The notes beneath the pieces are model-generated. The model was not told the origin of the DNA. It saw only the letters and a list, made by a program, of their open reading frames with translations, and ran no database searches. A stretch of 64,000 nt of DNA from Streptococcus urinalis 2285-97 (GTDB lineage Bacteria > Bacillota > Bacilli > Lactobacillales > Streptococcaceae): assembly GCF_000188055.2 (NCBI RefSeq), contig NZ_AEUZ02000001.1, positions 1,874,001 to 1,938,000 on the forward strand, written 5' to 3'. The position numbers and the translations under genes were made by a program. The first letter of the stretch is position 1. The number at the start of each line of letters is the position of its first letter. Shown piece by piece: positions 26,476-34,813 of this stretch.

Positions 26476-28267
26476 TTTCTAATTCCTCCTTAGAAAGTTG
26501 TGAATAAGCGATTTCTTGATAAACAGAATTTTCTGCTAACAATTCTTTATGAGTTCCTTGACCCACAACTTTACCTTCATCTAAAACCAAAATTAAATCG
26601 GCATCCATAATAGTTGAAATGCGTTGTGCCACAATAATCTTAGTCATTTCTTTCGTTTTTTGACTCAAATCATAACGTAGTTGACGATCCGTTTTATAGT
26701 CTAAGGCTGAAAATGAATCATCAAAAATAAGGATTTCTGGTTTACGTGCTAAAGCTCGAGCAATTGCTAAACGTTGCTTTTGACCTCCAGAAAAGTTGTT
26801 CCCACCTTGAGAAACTGTAGCATCCAGACCTTTTTCATTCCCTTCAATAAAGTCTTTAGCTTGAGCTAATTCTAGAGCATCCCAAATAGCAGCATCATTT
26901 ATGTGACCTTGTTGACTTTGACCAAAATTCATATTAGAACGGACTGTACCACTAAAGAGCACTGCTTTTTGTGGAATATATCCGACTTTATTGTTCAATT
27001 CTTGATGTGAATAGTCTTTGATATTAATACCATCAACTAAAATGGCACCCTGAGTAACATCATAAAGGCGTGGTATCAAGTTTACAAGTGTTGATTTACC
27101 AGAACCAGTTGAGCCAATAAATGCGACAGTCTGACCAGCCTTAGCCTCAAAAGAAACATGTTCTATGACATCTTTCGATTCTTTAACATAACGGAATGAA
27201 ACGTCTTGGAATGAAATAGAACCTTTTTCTACACTCTCATGAGCTTTTTCTTCTGAAAAGTTGACAGAAGGTTTTAGTGCTAGCACTTCATTGATACGGC
27301 CAGCAGAAACCATCGCACGTGGTAAGATAATGAATATGGCCACCATCATCATGAAGCCCATGATAACCTGCATTGCATAAGATGAGAATACAACCATATC
27401 ACTAAAGATTGAAACACGTTCTTTTACATTAGACATAGCTAAGGCCATGCTTGTTTTTGAAATTGTCACATCATCAATTAAATGAACACCAATCCAATAA
27501 ATAACAAGTGTTAAACCACTTGAAACCACTGTCATGACAGGATTCATTAATGCCATAATACGATTGACAAATAAGTTGAGGTTCGTTAAAGCAATATTTT
27601 CTTTGTTAAATTTGGCATCCTGATAATCCTCAGCATTATAAGCGCGAACTACACGAATCCCACTAAGAATTTCACGTGTTGTTCCATTGAGGTTATCGGT
27701 TAAACCTTGAATTTTACGCATCCTAGGAAAGGCTACACTTAGAATAAATAGCAACAAAATCATGACAATTACGACAGCAACACCTACTGCCATTGTCCAA
27801 TGGTCACTTTTACCCCAAATCTTTGTTAAAGCCCATGCTGCCATAATGGGACCACGAGTGACAACCTGCATCCCCATGACAATCATTATCTGCAATTGCG
27901 TCAAGTCATTAGTTGTTCTTGTCAAGAGTGAAGGCACAGAAAATTGTTTAATTTCAGCATCTGAAAAATCAATGACTTGATTGAAAACATCAGAACGTAA
28001 ACGTGTAGTAAAACTAGCTGCTGTACGAGAAGCTAGAAAACCAACAATAACCGCAGACATAAAAGAACCAAATGAAAATAATAGCATTTTTGAGCCTGGA
28101 TCCATAATATCAGCAGCAGTTGTACCTTTGGTTTGTAAAAGTGTGGTAATTTTTGACATATAAGAAGGCGATTTTAAATCAGCCCAAACCGCCAAGCAGA
28201 TAAAAAGCGTACTAAGTGCAATCATACCCCACTCTTTGGCATTTAAACGTTTAATAATCTTAAACAT
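26465..28267 (-). CDS. Heterodimeric multidrug ABC exporter, subunit A (EfrA/LmrC-like)
   Basis: A 600-residue partner of the preceding protein. Six membrane helices are followed by a nucleotide-binding domain with Walker A GSTGSGKST (about 387) and a good signature FSGGQKQ (about 488). Walker B ends in Asp-Asp (LIFDDSFSALD) in place of Asp-Glu, and the switch loop is AQR in place of AHR. The substitutions complement those of subunit B: the degenerate site combines this Walker B with LSVGQ, and the active site combines the partner's Glu with FSGGQ. The gene starts directly at the end of the marR gene, so all three are one operon. Confidence 0.9.
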   Translation of the reverse strand: MFKIIKRLNAKEWGMIALSTLFICLAVWADLKSPSYMSKITTLLQTKGTTAADIMDPGSKMLLFSFGSFMSAVIVGFLASRTAASFTTRLRSDVFNQVIDFSDAEIKQFSVPSLLTRTTNDLTQLQIMIVMGMQVVTRGPIMAAWALTKIWGKSDHWTMAVGVAVVIVMILLLFILSVAFPRMRKIQGLTDNLNGTTREILSGIRVVRAYNAEDYQDAKFNKENIALTNLNLFVNRIMALMNPVMTVVSSGLTLVIYWIGVHLIDDVTISKTSMALAMSNVKERVSIFSDMVVFSSYAMQVIMGFMMMVAIFIILPRAMVSAGRINEVLALKPSVNFSEEKAHESVEKGSISFQDVSFRYVKESKDVIEHVSFEAKAGQTVAFIGSTGSGKSTLVNLIPRLYDVTQGAILVDGINIKDYSHQELNNKVGYIPQKAVLFSGTVRSNMNFGQSQQGHINDAAIWDALELAQAKDFIEGNEKGLDATVSQGGNNFSGGQKQRLAIARALARKPEILIFDDSFSALDYKTDRQLRYDLSQKTKEMTKIIVAQRISTIMDADLILVLDEGKVVGQGTHKELLAENSVYQEIAYSQLSKEELENGK

Positions 28268-28725
28268 TAGTTTCTCCTTTTCATTTCATTCTTAATATTT
28301 GTTTTGAGAGTAAAAAGTACCTTCCTTGTAATTTCAGCATCTTCTTTAGTAATATCTTTAAGAAAAACATCATGAATATGATCTAAATATTGCTTAAGCT
28401 GGTCAGCTTTTCCTCTTCCAAAATCCGTTAAACAGATGTGTTTGACACGTTTATCTTTTTTTGAAATCTGAACTTCTACAAAACCATTACGCTCCATACG
28501 CCTTATAAGATTTGAAGTAACAGACTTCGAAATTTTCAGATGTGATTCGACATCTTTAAACGATAAATCTTTGTCAGGATTTTCGAGTAAGTACATAATA
28601 ACAAAACCTTGAGGGCCACCTAGATGTTCAACATCAAAATGTTTTGCCTCTTCATAGATAAATTGTTCAACTTCGTTGATAAAATTTTTTAATTCTCGAA
28701 AGCCTGATTCCATAGCATTTGCCAT
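28267..28725 (-). CDS. MarR-family repressor of the ABC exporter operon
   Basis: A 152-residue MarR protein with a winged HTH (LSFKDVESHLKISKSVTSNLIRRMERNGFV) and the beta-wing SKKDKRVKHICLT. The start MANAMES at 28723-28725 is chosen because AAGGAGGAG precedes it. The open frame upstream would run through the promoter. Three copies of a 14-bp operator GTTCTCATGAGAAC-like dyad overlap its promoter, so autoregulation of the marR-ABC operon is very likely. The inducing ligand is unknown. Confidence 0.9.
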   Translation of the reverse strand: MANAMESGFRELKNFINEVEQFIYEEAKHFDVEHLGGPQGFVIMYLLENPDKDLSFKDVESHLKISKSVTSNLIRRMERNGFVEVQISKKDKRVKHICLTDFGRGKADQLKQYLDHIHDVFLKDITKEDAEITRKVLFTLKTNIKNEMKRRN

Positions 28726-28744
28726 GATCTCCTCCTTAAAAATT

Positions 28745-28810
28745 GTTATCGTGAGAACTATTATAGTTCTCATGAGAACTATTGTCAAGAAAAAAGTTCG
28801 CATGAGAACT
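28745..28810 (-). promoter_or_regulatory. Consensus promoter covered by three MarR operator copies
   Basis: The boxes are a perfect TTGACA (28783-28788) and TATAAT (28760-28765) with a 17-bp spacer. Inside the spacer is AGTTCTCATGAGAACT (28765-28780), a perfect dyad. A second dyad AGTTCTCATGCGAACT lies upstream (28795-28810), and a third, weaker one (GTTATCGTGAGAAC, plus strand 28745-28758) covers the start region. A strong promoter held shut by its own product fits an inducible efflux operon. Confidence 0.88.
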
Positions 28811-28861
28811 TTTTTTATTTCTTTTTAAATACTTCTACATTCATTTATGTAATTGCGAATA

Positions 28862-28964
28862 ATTAAGTTAATTTTAAGTTAGCCAGCTTATAGTATAAAC
28901 ATCCTAAAACTTTTCTTTTTCATAAATCTCTCAAAAAAGCCAAGATTTCTCTTGGCTTTTTTGC
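28862..28964 (+). ncRNA. CiaR-dependent small RNA (csRNA) unit 2
   Basis: The CiaR box ATTAAG-N5-TTTAAG (28862-28878), 10 bp, then -10 TATAGT (28889-28894). The transcript would begin near 28901 (ATCCTAAAACTTTTC) and end at the hairpin 28933-28962 (AAAAAAGCCAAG ... CTTGGCTTTTTT). The body carries CTTTTCTTTTTC (28910-28921) and AAATCTCTC (28924-28932), which are complementary to the leader of the adhesin mRNA at 53371-53396. It is nearly identical to units 3 and 4. Confidence 0.8.
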
Positions 28965-29008
28965 TTTTTTAAAGATAGGATTATAACTACACTACTTCTA
29001 AGGTGCTC

Positions 29009-29560
29009 TTATTTATAACCCAGCTCTTTTTTCTTTTTCCGTAATTTTATCCAAATAGAAGGAATTAACACAAGATAAATAAGAATTAGTAATAATAATA
29101 TAATAAATAAGATGTGATCCACCATAGACTGTCTATTTTGTTGAATAAAGATATTGATGAATAATGAACATAAAATAATAACTAAAGGAATTAATCTTGT
29201 TCTACTAATGTTTGAGATCATTTTTAGTTTTGAACTATCATCTGAAAAAATTTCTTTATCTATAGCTGAATGAACTTGGTCAGCTGGCTTTCTAAAATAG
29301 TTCCAACCAACACATGAACCACAGTATTCCCATCCATAATCTTGATATAAAGTAAAGTAATCTTCACCTTGTTTTTTATTGACGTATTCTAATTGATAGA
29401 TATAGTCTTCTTTTTCAGATTTTTCAAAAATAAAGAAACAAGGTAATATCACCTTCTTAAACTTCCAACCTTGTAAATGTTGCTCATGTAAAAAAGCTGT
29501 TTCTTCATCATAATCAGCAATTGTAAAGAATCTGGTTATTACTTTTTTAGTTTTTGTCAT
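29009..29560 (-). CDS. DUF2812 membrane protein
   Basis: A 183-residue protein. An N-terminal soluble part resembles the DUF2812 domain (FFTIADYDEETAFLHEQHLQGWKFKKV, and WEYCGSCVGWNYFRKP). Two membrane helices follow (about 120-137 and 147-166), with a basic tail. Its function is not known. It overlaps the PadR-type regulator by 14 bp, and the pairing of PadR with DUF2812 proteins is common in Firmicutes, suggesting an envelope-stress or sensory role (inference). Confidence 0.8.
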   Translation of the reverse strand: MTKTKKVITRFFTIADYDEETAFLHEQHLQGWKFKKVILPCFFIFEKSEKEDYIYQLEYVNKKQGEDYFTLYQDYGWEYCGSCVGWNYFRKPADQVHSAIDKEIFSDDSSKLKMISNISRTRLIPLVIILCSLFINIFIQQNRQSMVDHILFIILLLLILIYLVLIPSIWIKLRKKKKELGYK

Positions 29561-29876
29561 GGTACTTTTCTCCTTTGCTATTGTGATATAAGCGGTCTAT
29601 TCGTCTCATTTCAATGGTCAACAATTCCTGACCCAACTGCGTTATTTTATATTTTTTGCGTTTATTTTCCTCTCCTTGGTAAGCTATAAGTCCATCTTTT
29701 TCCATTTTTGAAAGGGTTCCATACATAGTCCCAGGACTAATAACAATATCACCTTGCGTCAGATTTTCAACAAATTGTCCAATACCATAGCCATGATTTT
29801 CCTCTTGAAGTGTAAATAAGATATAAAAGGCTGTCTCTGACATCGGCATATAAATTCTACTTAATCGTTTGTCCAC
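29547..29876 (-). CDS. PadR-family transcriptional regulator
   Basis: A 109-residue PadR-type winged HTH protein: MSETAFYILFTLQEENHGYGIGQFVENLT, then ISPGTMYGTLSKMEKDGLI. Translation starts at GTG (29874-29876) after AAAGGA. It is co-transcribed with the DUF2812 gene and probably autoregulates through the palindrome in its promoter. Confidence 0.9.
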   Translation of the reverse strand: MDKRLSRIYMPMSETAFYILFTLQEENHGYGIGQFVENLTQGDIVISPGTMYGTLSKMEKDGLIAYQGEENKRKKYKITQLGQELLTIEMRRIDRLYHNSKGEKYHDKN

Positions 29877-29898
29877 TATTGTTCCTTTCTATCGTTCT

Positions 29899-29929
29899 TC
29901 GATATATCGAGATTCGTTATATATGTCAA
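29899..29929 (-). promoter_or_regulatory. padR promoter with palindromic operator
   Basis: TTGACA (29924-29929) and TATATC (29901-29906) are 17 bp apart. The -10 lies in the perfect palindrome TCGATATATCGA (29899-29910), a plausible PadR binding site. Confidence 0.65.
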
Positions 29930-29947
29930 GTTTAATTTTACAAATAA

Positions 29948-29974
29948 GAAAAAAGCCTTTAATAAGGCTTTTTA
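29948..29974 (-). terminator. Terminator of the SDR operon
   Basis: AAAAAAGCCTT / AAGGCTTTTT hairpin just after the stop of the SDR gene at 29978. Confidence 0.8.
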
Positions 29975-29977
29975 TTT

Positions 29978-30817
29978 TCAATGATTTAAATACTTCTCAA
30001 ATTCCTCTTTGTAATCAGGATGCCATCGTGATAGAGCTGGTCTGTTCTCAATAATATCATACATAGCCCAATGCATCCGACGGTCATCCATTTCTTTTGT
30101 CACTTCATTATCTAAGCAAATAATATAGAATTGGTCATTTAATAAGCCTTTTTCTAATGCTTCAATGACTTGTTCAGGATACCATGGTTCTGCCGGTTTT
30201 GATGTTTTATCATTAAAATCAGCATCTTTAAAATTCATGGGTGGCCAAGTATAACCTGGAACCAACAAGTGTGCTGATACCTGATCTTCTTCTCTATTAC
30301 GTAATTCATAAGCCAATTGTTCAGTCAATACTTTTACACTTGCTTTAGAAACAGAATAAGCCGCATTTCCAGGTGGTGTTGTAATGCCTTCTTTAGAACC
30401 TAAATTAACTATTGCCGATGGTGTTTTTTGTTCTAGCATTTTTGGAATAAAAAGACTTTGGATGTCAATCATTGAAAATAAATTAACAGCCATAGTCAAT
30501 TTCCAATTATCAAGATTTGTCCATGGGCTTGTCTGACAACCAATACCGACATTATTAAATAGTAGATTGACCTGACCAAAATTATCATATGCTATCTCAA
30601 CAAGTCTTTTTAATACTTGACTATCTGTTATATCTCCAACTAGTGTTTGACAAGGTGTTTCTAGTTCACTATACAATTTTTGAAGTGCTGAACCATTTCT
30701 ATCCAATAAGACCAGTTTCATACCAGCTTTTGCAAAATAACGAGTTGCTGCTTCACCAATTCCAGAAGCAGCTCCTGTGATAACCGCTACATTATCTTTT
30801 TTAATCACATCTACCAT
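29978..30817 (-). CDS. Short-chain dehydrogenase/reductase
   Basis: A 279-residue NAD(P)-dependent oxidoreductase with a Rossmann fold. The cofactor loop is TGAASGIG (about residues 14-21), the structural motif is NNVG, the catalytic Ser is in VNLGSKEG, and the Tyr/Lys pair is in AAYSVSKAS. The substrate is unknown. Its start lies 12 bp after the stop of a second SDR gene, so the two form an operon divergent from an AraC-type regulator. Confidence 0.88.
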   Translation of the reverse strand: MVDVIKKDNVAVITGAASGIGEAATRYFAKAGMKLVLLDRNGSALQKLYSELETPCQTLVGDITDSQVLKRLVEIAYDNFGQVNLLFNNVGIGCQTSPWTNLDNWKLTMAVNLFSMIDIQSLFIPKMLEQKTPSAIVNLGSKEGITTPPGNAAYSVSKASVKVLTEQLAYELRNREEDQVSAHLLVPGYTWPPMNFKDADFNDKTSKPAEPWYPEQVIEALEKGLLNDQFYIICLDNEVTKEMDDRRMHWAMYDIIENRPALSRWHPDYKEEFEKYLNH

Positions 30818-30829
30818 AGATTTTCTCCT

Positions 30830-31564
30830 TTATTTAAAAAACACAACATTATTTGATGCTAAACAAAGTTCAGCCACATAACAATTATCTGTTTGTGTAC
30901 AGACTTGAAGTAAAGCATTTCCGACATCTTCTGGTGTTAAGAAACCTGACTTGTCATTTGACTCTCTATCACGACCATGACCAATCTCAAATTCAGTGAC
31001 ACCAGCATGTGGACAAAAGACTGTCGTTTTGATACCTTCTGATAAGAGTTCTTGTTGCAAAGCTTGACCAAGACCACGTAAAGCAAACTTACTACAACTA
31101 TAAGCTGTTTCATTTTTTTGGCCTTTTATTCCTGTGACAGATGATACTAAAATAATTTGACCAGCATGTCTTTTCAACATATCTGGAACTACTGCACGCG
31201 TATAAGCATAAGCTGATCGCACATCGGTCTCCATAATCAAATCAAAATCAGCCATACTAGTCTCCATAAGCGACTGCACGCGCCCAATTCCAGCATTATT
31301 AATTAAGATATCAATTTGTCCAAAAGCATCTAAAGCTTTTTTCACAACTTTCTCAGCCGTCTGTTCACTTCTAGCATCACCAACGACATATATAGCACTT
31401 CCACCAAGTTCTTCACATTTGGCAGCCACTTCTTTTAGTCTGTTTTCTCTTCTAGCTGTTAAAATGAGTTGACAGCCTTCTTTAGCAAATGAATAAGCTG
31501 TCCCCTCACCAAAACCTGAACTAGCACCAGTAATCAATGCTGTTTTTCCTGATAATGTTCCCAT
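30830..31564 (-). CDS. Short-chain dehydrogenase/reductase
   Basis: A 244-residue classical SDR. It has the cofactor loop TGASSGFG (residues 13-20), NNAGIG near residue 90, catalytic Ser in LVSSVTG and YSCSK for Tyr/Lys. It is first in a two-gene SDR operon. Like its neighbour it has no substrate signature I recognise. Divergent transcription from the AraC-family gene at 31680 suggests control by that protein. Confidence 0.9.
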   Translation of the reverse strand: MGTLSGKTALITGASSGFGEGTAYSFAKEGCQLILTARRENRLKEVAAKCEELGGSAIYVVGDARSEQTAEKVVKKALDAFGQIDILINNAGIGRVQSLMETSMADFDLIMETDVRSAYAYTRAVVPDMLKRHAGQIILVSSVTGIKGQKNETAYSCSKFALRGLGQALQQELLSEGIKTTVFCPHAGVTEFEIGHGRDRESNDKSGFLTPEDVGNALLQVCTQTDNCYVAELCLASNNVVFFK

Positions 31565-31643
31565 AATGACCTCCTGAAGTAATTGACAATCACGTTAATA
31601 GCTGTTTCTTATAATTTTATAATACCTTAACTCATGAATAAGT

Positions 31644-31673
31644 TTGATAATATTGTCATATTTTTGGTAAAAT
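31644..31673 (+). promoter_or_regulatory. Promoter of the AraC-family gene, implying a leaderless mRNA
   Basis: TTGATA (31644-31649) and TAAAAT (31668-31673) are spaced by 18 bp. The expected start of transcription is at 31679-31681, and the ATG is at 31680. No ribosome binding site is seen before the ATG. Confidence 0.5.
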
Positions 31674-31679
31674 AGTGTC

Positions 31680-32429
31680 ATGAAATCATCCATTCAAAAA
31701 GAAATTAATTATCAAGCCTATCTCAACCGTGAAATCCATTACAGACATCATCGTTACGATGAAGAATTAAAACAATATTACTACATCAAAATAGGTGACC
31801 CTGAAGGTGCTAGGAGAGCAGGTCATGAGATGTTTACCTCACAAATGACTGGAAAATTATCTGATGATGCGTTAAGAGACAAAAAATACTTATTTGTGGC
31901 ATCAACTACTCTTGCGACACGATTCGCCATTCAAGGTGGTATGAGAGAAGAGGAAGCTTATAATACAAGTGATCTTTTTATCCAAACAATGGATAAATGT
32001 ACAACTATTAATGAAATCAATCATTTACAAGAAAAGATGATTATTGATTTTGCTAATGCTGTTAAAAAACAAGAAAAAAAGCTAATTCAAAAATTACCTA
32101 TTTTACATGCTATTCAATTCATTGAAGATCATCTTCATGAATCTATTTCCATCAAAGCTATTGCGGATGCCATCGGTTACTCTGAAAAATACCTTTCAAA
32201 AATTTTTAAAGAAGAAACACAGAACACTGTACAAGGTTATATTCAAAGTAAAAAAATTGAAGTTGCTCAAAACATGTTAAAAGATGGTGAGTTTTCAATA
32301 CTTGAAGTTTCTGATACCCTTGCTTTTTCTTCTCAAAGTTATTTTAGTAAAATTTTCAAAAAACAGACTGGTATGACACCAAAACAATTCCAACTAAAAA
32401 ATGACGATAATCGTATTCATGGAAAATAA
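31680..32429 (+). CDS. AraC-family transcriptional regulator
   Basis: A 249-residue protein with a C-terminal double HTH of the AraC type: HAIQFIEDHLHESISIKAIADAIG, then the second helix region ending FKKQTGMTPKQFQ. The N-terminal 140 residues are not a recognisable cupin and their ligand is unknown. It is divergent from the two SDR genes and probably controls them. There is no ribosome binding site; the start codon appears to coincide with the transcription start. Confidence 0.88.
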   Translation: MKSSIQKEINYQAYLNREIHYRHHRYDEELKQYYYIKIGDPEGARRAGHEMFTSQMTGKLSDDALRDKKYLFVASTTLATRFAIQGGMREEEAYNTSDLFIQTMDKCTTINEINHLQEKMIIDFANAVKKQEKKLIQKLPILHAIQFIEDHLHESISIKAIADAIGYSEKYLSKIFKEETQNTVQGYIQSKKIEVAQNMLKDGEFSILEVSDTLAFSSQSYFSKIFKKQTGMTPKQFQLKNDDNRIHGK

Positions 32430-32463
32430 AATGATTTGCTATTCATTTAGTACTATGATGATA

Positions 32464-32494
32464 TTAAAAAAAGCCTTTAAATAAGGCTTTTTTA
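32464..32494. terminator. Bidirectional terminator between the AraC gene and the sensor kinase
   Basis: AAAAAAAGCCTT / AAGGCTTTTTT hairpin in a 62-bp gap between convergent genes. Confidence 0.8.
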
Positions 32495-33526
32495 TTTTTG
32501 AAAAGGTAACACTACAGAAAATGAACTTCCTTGTCCAATCTGACTTTCAACAAGAATATCGCCACCAAGTTGATTGGCTAATTGTTTAGCAATGTATAAA
32601 CCTAAACCATGACCTCCTGTTTTCATATTTCGAGACAGTTCAACGCGGTATAGTCGTTTAAAAATTAAGGGAATATCTTTTTCTTTGATGCCCTGTCCTT
32701 GGTCAATCACATCAATCCTCACTGATTGCCCTTTTTGATAAGCTTTGATAATTAAAGCTGTATTTGCTTCTGAATACTTTATGGCATTGCTTACTAAATT
32801 TAACATGATACGGGATAAAGCATCATATTGACTTTTTATTTTGACAACTTCTGATGACACTTCAATATCAACAGGTCGATTATCTTGTTCTAAGGTTAAT
32901 TGGAACTCTGATAAAATATCAATCAATAATTTTTCAAGATAAATGACTTGTAAACCTTGTTTGTCACCACTTTTTTGTTCATTTAAGCTCACAACATGTA
33001 ATTCTTCAACTAATTGATTTAGGCGATACGTTTGCCTTGAGATTGTATTGAGATAATCGCTTTCTTCCTCTTTTGAAATAATACCATCCAAAATCCCTTC
33101 AACTGTTGCTTGAATAGAAGTCAGTGGTGTTTTGATGTCATGTGATAACTGAGCAATCATTATAGATTTTTCACGTTCACTCTCATTGAGCGAAGCAAAA
33201 CTATTTTCCAACTCTAAAGACATTTGATTAAAAGAAACTTCTAAATCTTTAAACTCCAGCGGCGACTTAATAAGATTTTCACGATGGAAGTCTTTTTGAG
33301 AAATAGCTTGCATTTTTTCTTTTAATTTTTTGAGGGATGCAAAAACATTACTTAGAAGAAACAGATTAACAACACCACCTGCAAATGATGCCACTAGAGT
33401 CATCACTAAAATATATAACATGTTTTGTGAGGTTATCAACATTTGCTTTAATCCAATAATTAATCCAGCTATTGTGATAATCATAGACACTAAATAACCA
33501 ATAATAATATATGTTCTTAATCTCAT
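32492..33526 (-). CDS. Sensor histidine kinase of a two-component system
   Basis: A 344-residue membrane kinase. Two helices (about residues 3-25 and 34-58) enclose almost no extracellular loop. A HAMP-like segment follows, then the phosphoacceptor motif LSHDIKTPLTS and an ATPase domain with NLVSNAIKY, DQGQGI and GGHGLGLYIAK. The start MRLRTYI (33524-33526) follows the response-regulator stop by one base, with GAGGG in the end of that gene. The tiny sensing loop suggests an intramembrane-sensing kinase that watches the envelope (inference). Confidence 0.92.
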   Translation of the reverse strand: MRLRTYIIIGYLVSMIITIAGLIIGLKQMLITSQNMLYILVMTLVASFAGGVVNLFLLSNVFASLKKLKEKMQAISQKDFHRENLIKSPLEFKDLEVSFNQMSLELENSFASLNESEREKSIMIAQLSHDIKTPLTSIQATVEGILDGIISKEEESDYLNTISRQTYRLNQLVEELHVVSLNEQKSGDKQGLQVIYLEKLLIDILSEFQLTLEQDNRPVDIEVSSEVVKIKSQYDALSRIMLNLVSNAIKYSEANTALIIKAYQKGQSVRIDVIDQGQGIKEKDIPLIFKRLYRVELSRNMKTGGHGLGLYIAKQLANQLGGDILVESQIGQGSSFSVVLPFQK

Positions 33527-33527
33527 A

Positions 33528-34217
33528 TTATCCCTCAAGTTTATAACCTAATCCCCAAACGGTCTTTATAGTTGGCGTTTTGTCAGTACTGTATTTAGCT
33601 AAGTCATTACGAAGTGAATGAATATGGACATTTAAGGTATTGGTATCATCCAAATAGTCTTCCTCCCAAACGGTTTCATACAGTTCTGTTTTTGAAAAAA
33701 CATGATTTAAATGATTTGCTAAAATCCACAGTAAATCAAATGCCTTATTGGTTAAGTTGAGAGTCTGATTAGCAACGCTCACTACACGCGTACTATGGTC
33801 AATTACGAGATCTCCTATCGTTAAACGTTCTGTTTGATTACTGGTTGCCCCATATATTCTATTAAGTATATTTTTGACGCGAAGGACTAATTCGCGAGGA
33901 CTAAATGGTTTTGAAATAAAATCATCTGCACCAAGGCTCAAAGAATATATTTTATCGGGTTCAGATATCTTTGCAGTAATAAAAAGAAATGGTTGGTCTG
34001 GCTTTTCAGCTAAGACTTCTCCCATAAAATCATAGCCATCCATATTAGGCATCATAATGTCACTAATAATCAAATCATATTGATGTTGGTGAAAATAGTG
34101 TAAAGCTTGATCACCATCACTAGCTACCGTCACTACATGACCCGCTTGCTCTAAGTAACGTTTATTAATATCTGTGATGGCTGTCTCATCATCTACTAAT
34201 AATATCCTATAAGTCAT
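33528..34217 (-). CDS. OmpR-family response regulator
   Basis: A 229-residue regulator with a receiver domain (LLVDDE, phosphoacceptor Asp in LIISDIMMPN near residue 52, Lys in SKPFSPREL) and a C-terminal winged HTH ending TVWGLGYKLEG. It is encoded just ahead of its kinase. The secreted repeat-protein gene upstream carries 11-bp-phased direct repeats at its promoter, the type of site OmpR-family proteins bind, so it may be a target. I cannot name the pyogenic-group system with confidence. Confidence 0.93.
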   Translation of the reverse strand: MTYRILLVDDETAITDINKRYLEQAGHVVTVASDGDQALHYFHQHQYDLIISDIMMPNMDGYDFMGEVLAEKPDQPFLFITAKISEPDKIYSLSLGADDFISKPFSPRELVLRVKNILNRIYGATSNQTERLTIGDLVIDHSTRVVSVANQTLNLTNKAFDLLWILANHLNHVFSKTELYETVWEEDYLDDTNTLNVHIHSLRNDLAKYSTDKTPTIKTVWGLGYKLEG

Positions 34218-34232
34218 AAACTCTCCTTACAT

Positions 34233-34272
34233 AAAAAACTTAGTGTTATGCTTTTTCAAGTATAACACTAAG
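34233..34272 (-). terminator. Terminator after the secreted repeat-protein gene
   Basis: Perfect 11-bp arms CTTAGTGTTAT / ATAACACTAAG with a 12-nt loop are followed on the minus strand by TTTTTT. The element lies between the repeat-protein gene and the response-regulator gene and may be a partial terminator or attenuator for the latter. Confidence 0.65.
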
Positions 34273-34358
34273 TATTAGTTGAACCAACTACTGATTTAAA
34301 GATCATTTAATGATTACGAAAAAGTATTCGTTTCCTATCCTTAAAGACTTTTTGTTTA

Positions 34359-34772
34359 TTAATAGTTGAAGCTTGAATTTTGATTTAAAATTCCGTAGAT
34401 TGAACCATGTATATAGTCTGGTAACTCTTGTTTTTGGGCATTTTTATAGATTTCTGAATCTGTTAAGTGTTGTTTTTCTTGATGGGCTTGTGGTTTTTGT
34501 GTTTCTGTATTGTCATTACCATAATTAAAGCTTGAGTTTTGATTAAGAATACCATAGATAGAACCATGAATATAATCAGGTAAATCTAGTTTTTGAGCAT
34601 TTTCATAGATTTCGGAATCTGTTAATTGACGAGTCGACTGATTAGTATAATTTGCTGCAGATGCTGGAGTTACTGGATTCAGTGCTACAAAGATTCCCCC
34701 AGCAAAGATAGCTGAAACAAGTCCTAATTTTAAGTGTTTAGCAGTAGATTGTAATGTTCCTTTAGTTTTCAT
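34359..34772 (-). CDS. Secreted protein of two near-identical 35-residue repeats, unknown function
   Basis: A 137-residue protein not recognised from any family. A signal peptide (residues 1-40, hydrophobic core LGLVSAIFAGGIFVAL, ending PASA-A) is followed by residues 50-84 and 103-137. These are two copies of a 35-residue unit starting LTDSEIY and ending LNQNSSFNY, identical at 32 of 35 positions. The linker is Gln/Glu-rich. The mature protein is about 97 residues, with no cysteines and no anchor, so it should be released. The start at 34770-34772 follows AGAGG. It lies next to a two-component system and has phased direct repeats at its promoter. Confidence 0.85.
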   Translation of the reverse strand: MKTKGTLQSTAKHLKLGLVSAIFAGGIFVALNPVTPASAANYTNQSTRQLTDSEIYENAQKLDLPDYIHGSIYGILNQNSSFNYGNDNTETQKPQAHQEKQHLTDSEIYKNAQKQELPDYIHGSIYGILNQNSSFNY

Positions 34773-34813
34773 AAGAATACCTCTTTTCTTTAGGTTTGTT
34801 ATTTTATGGTTTA

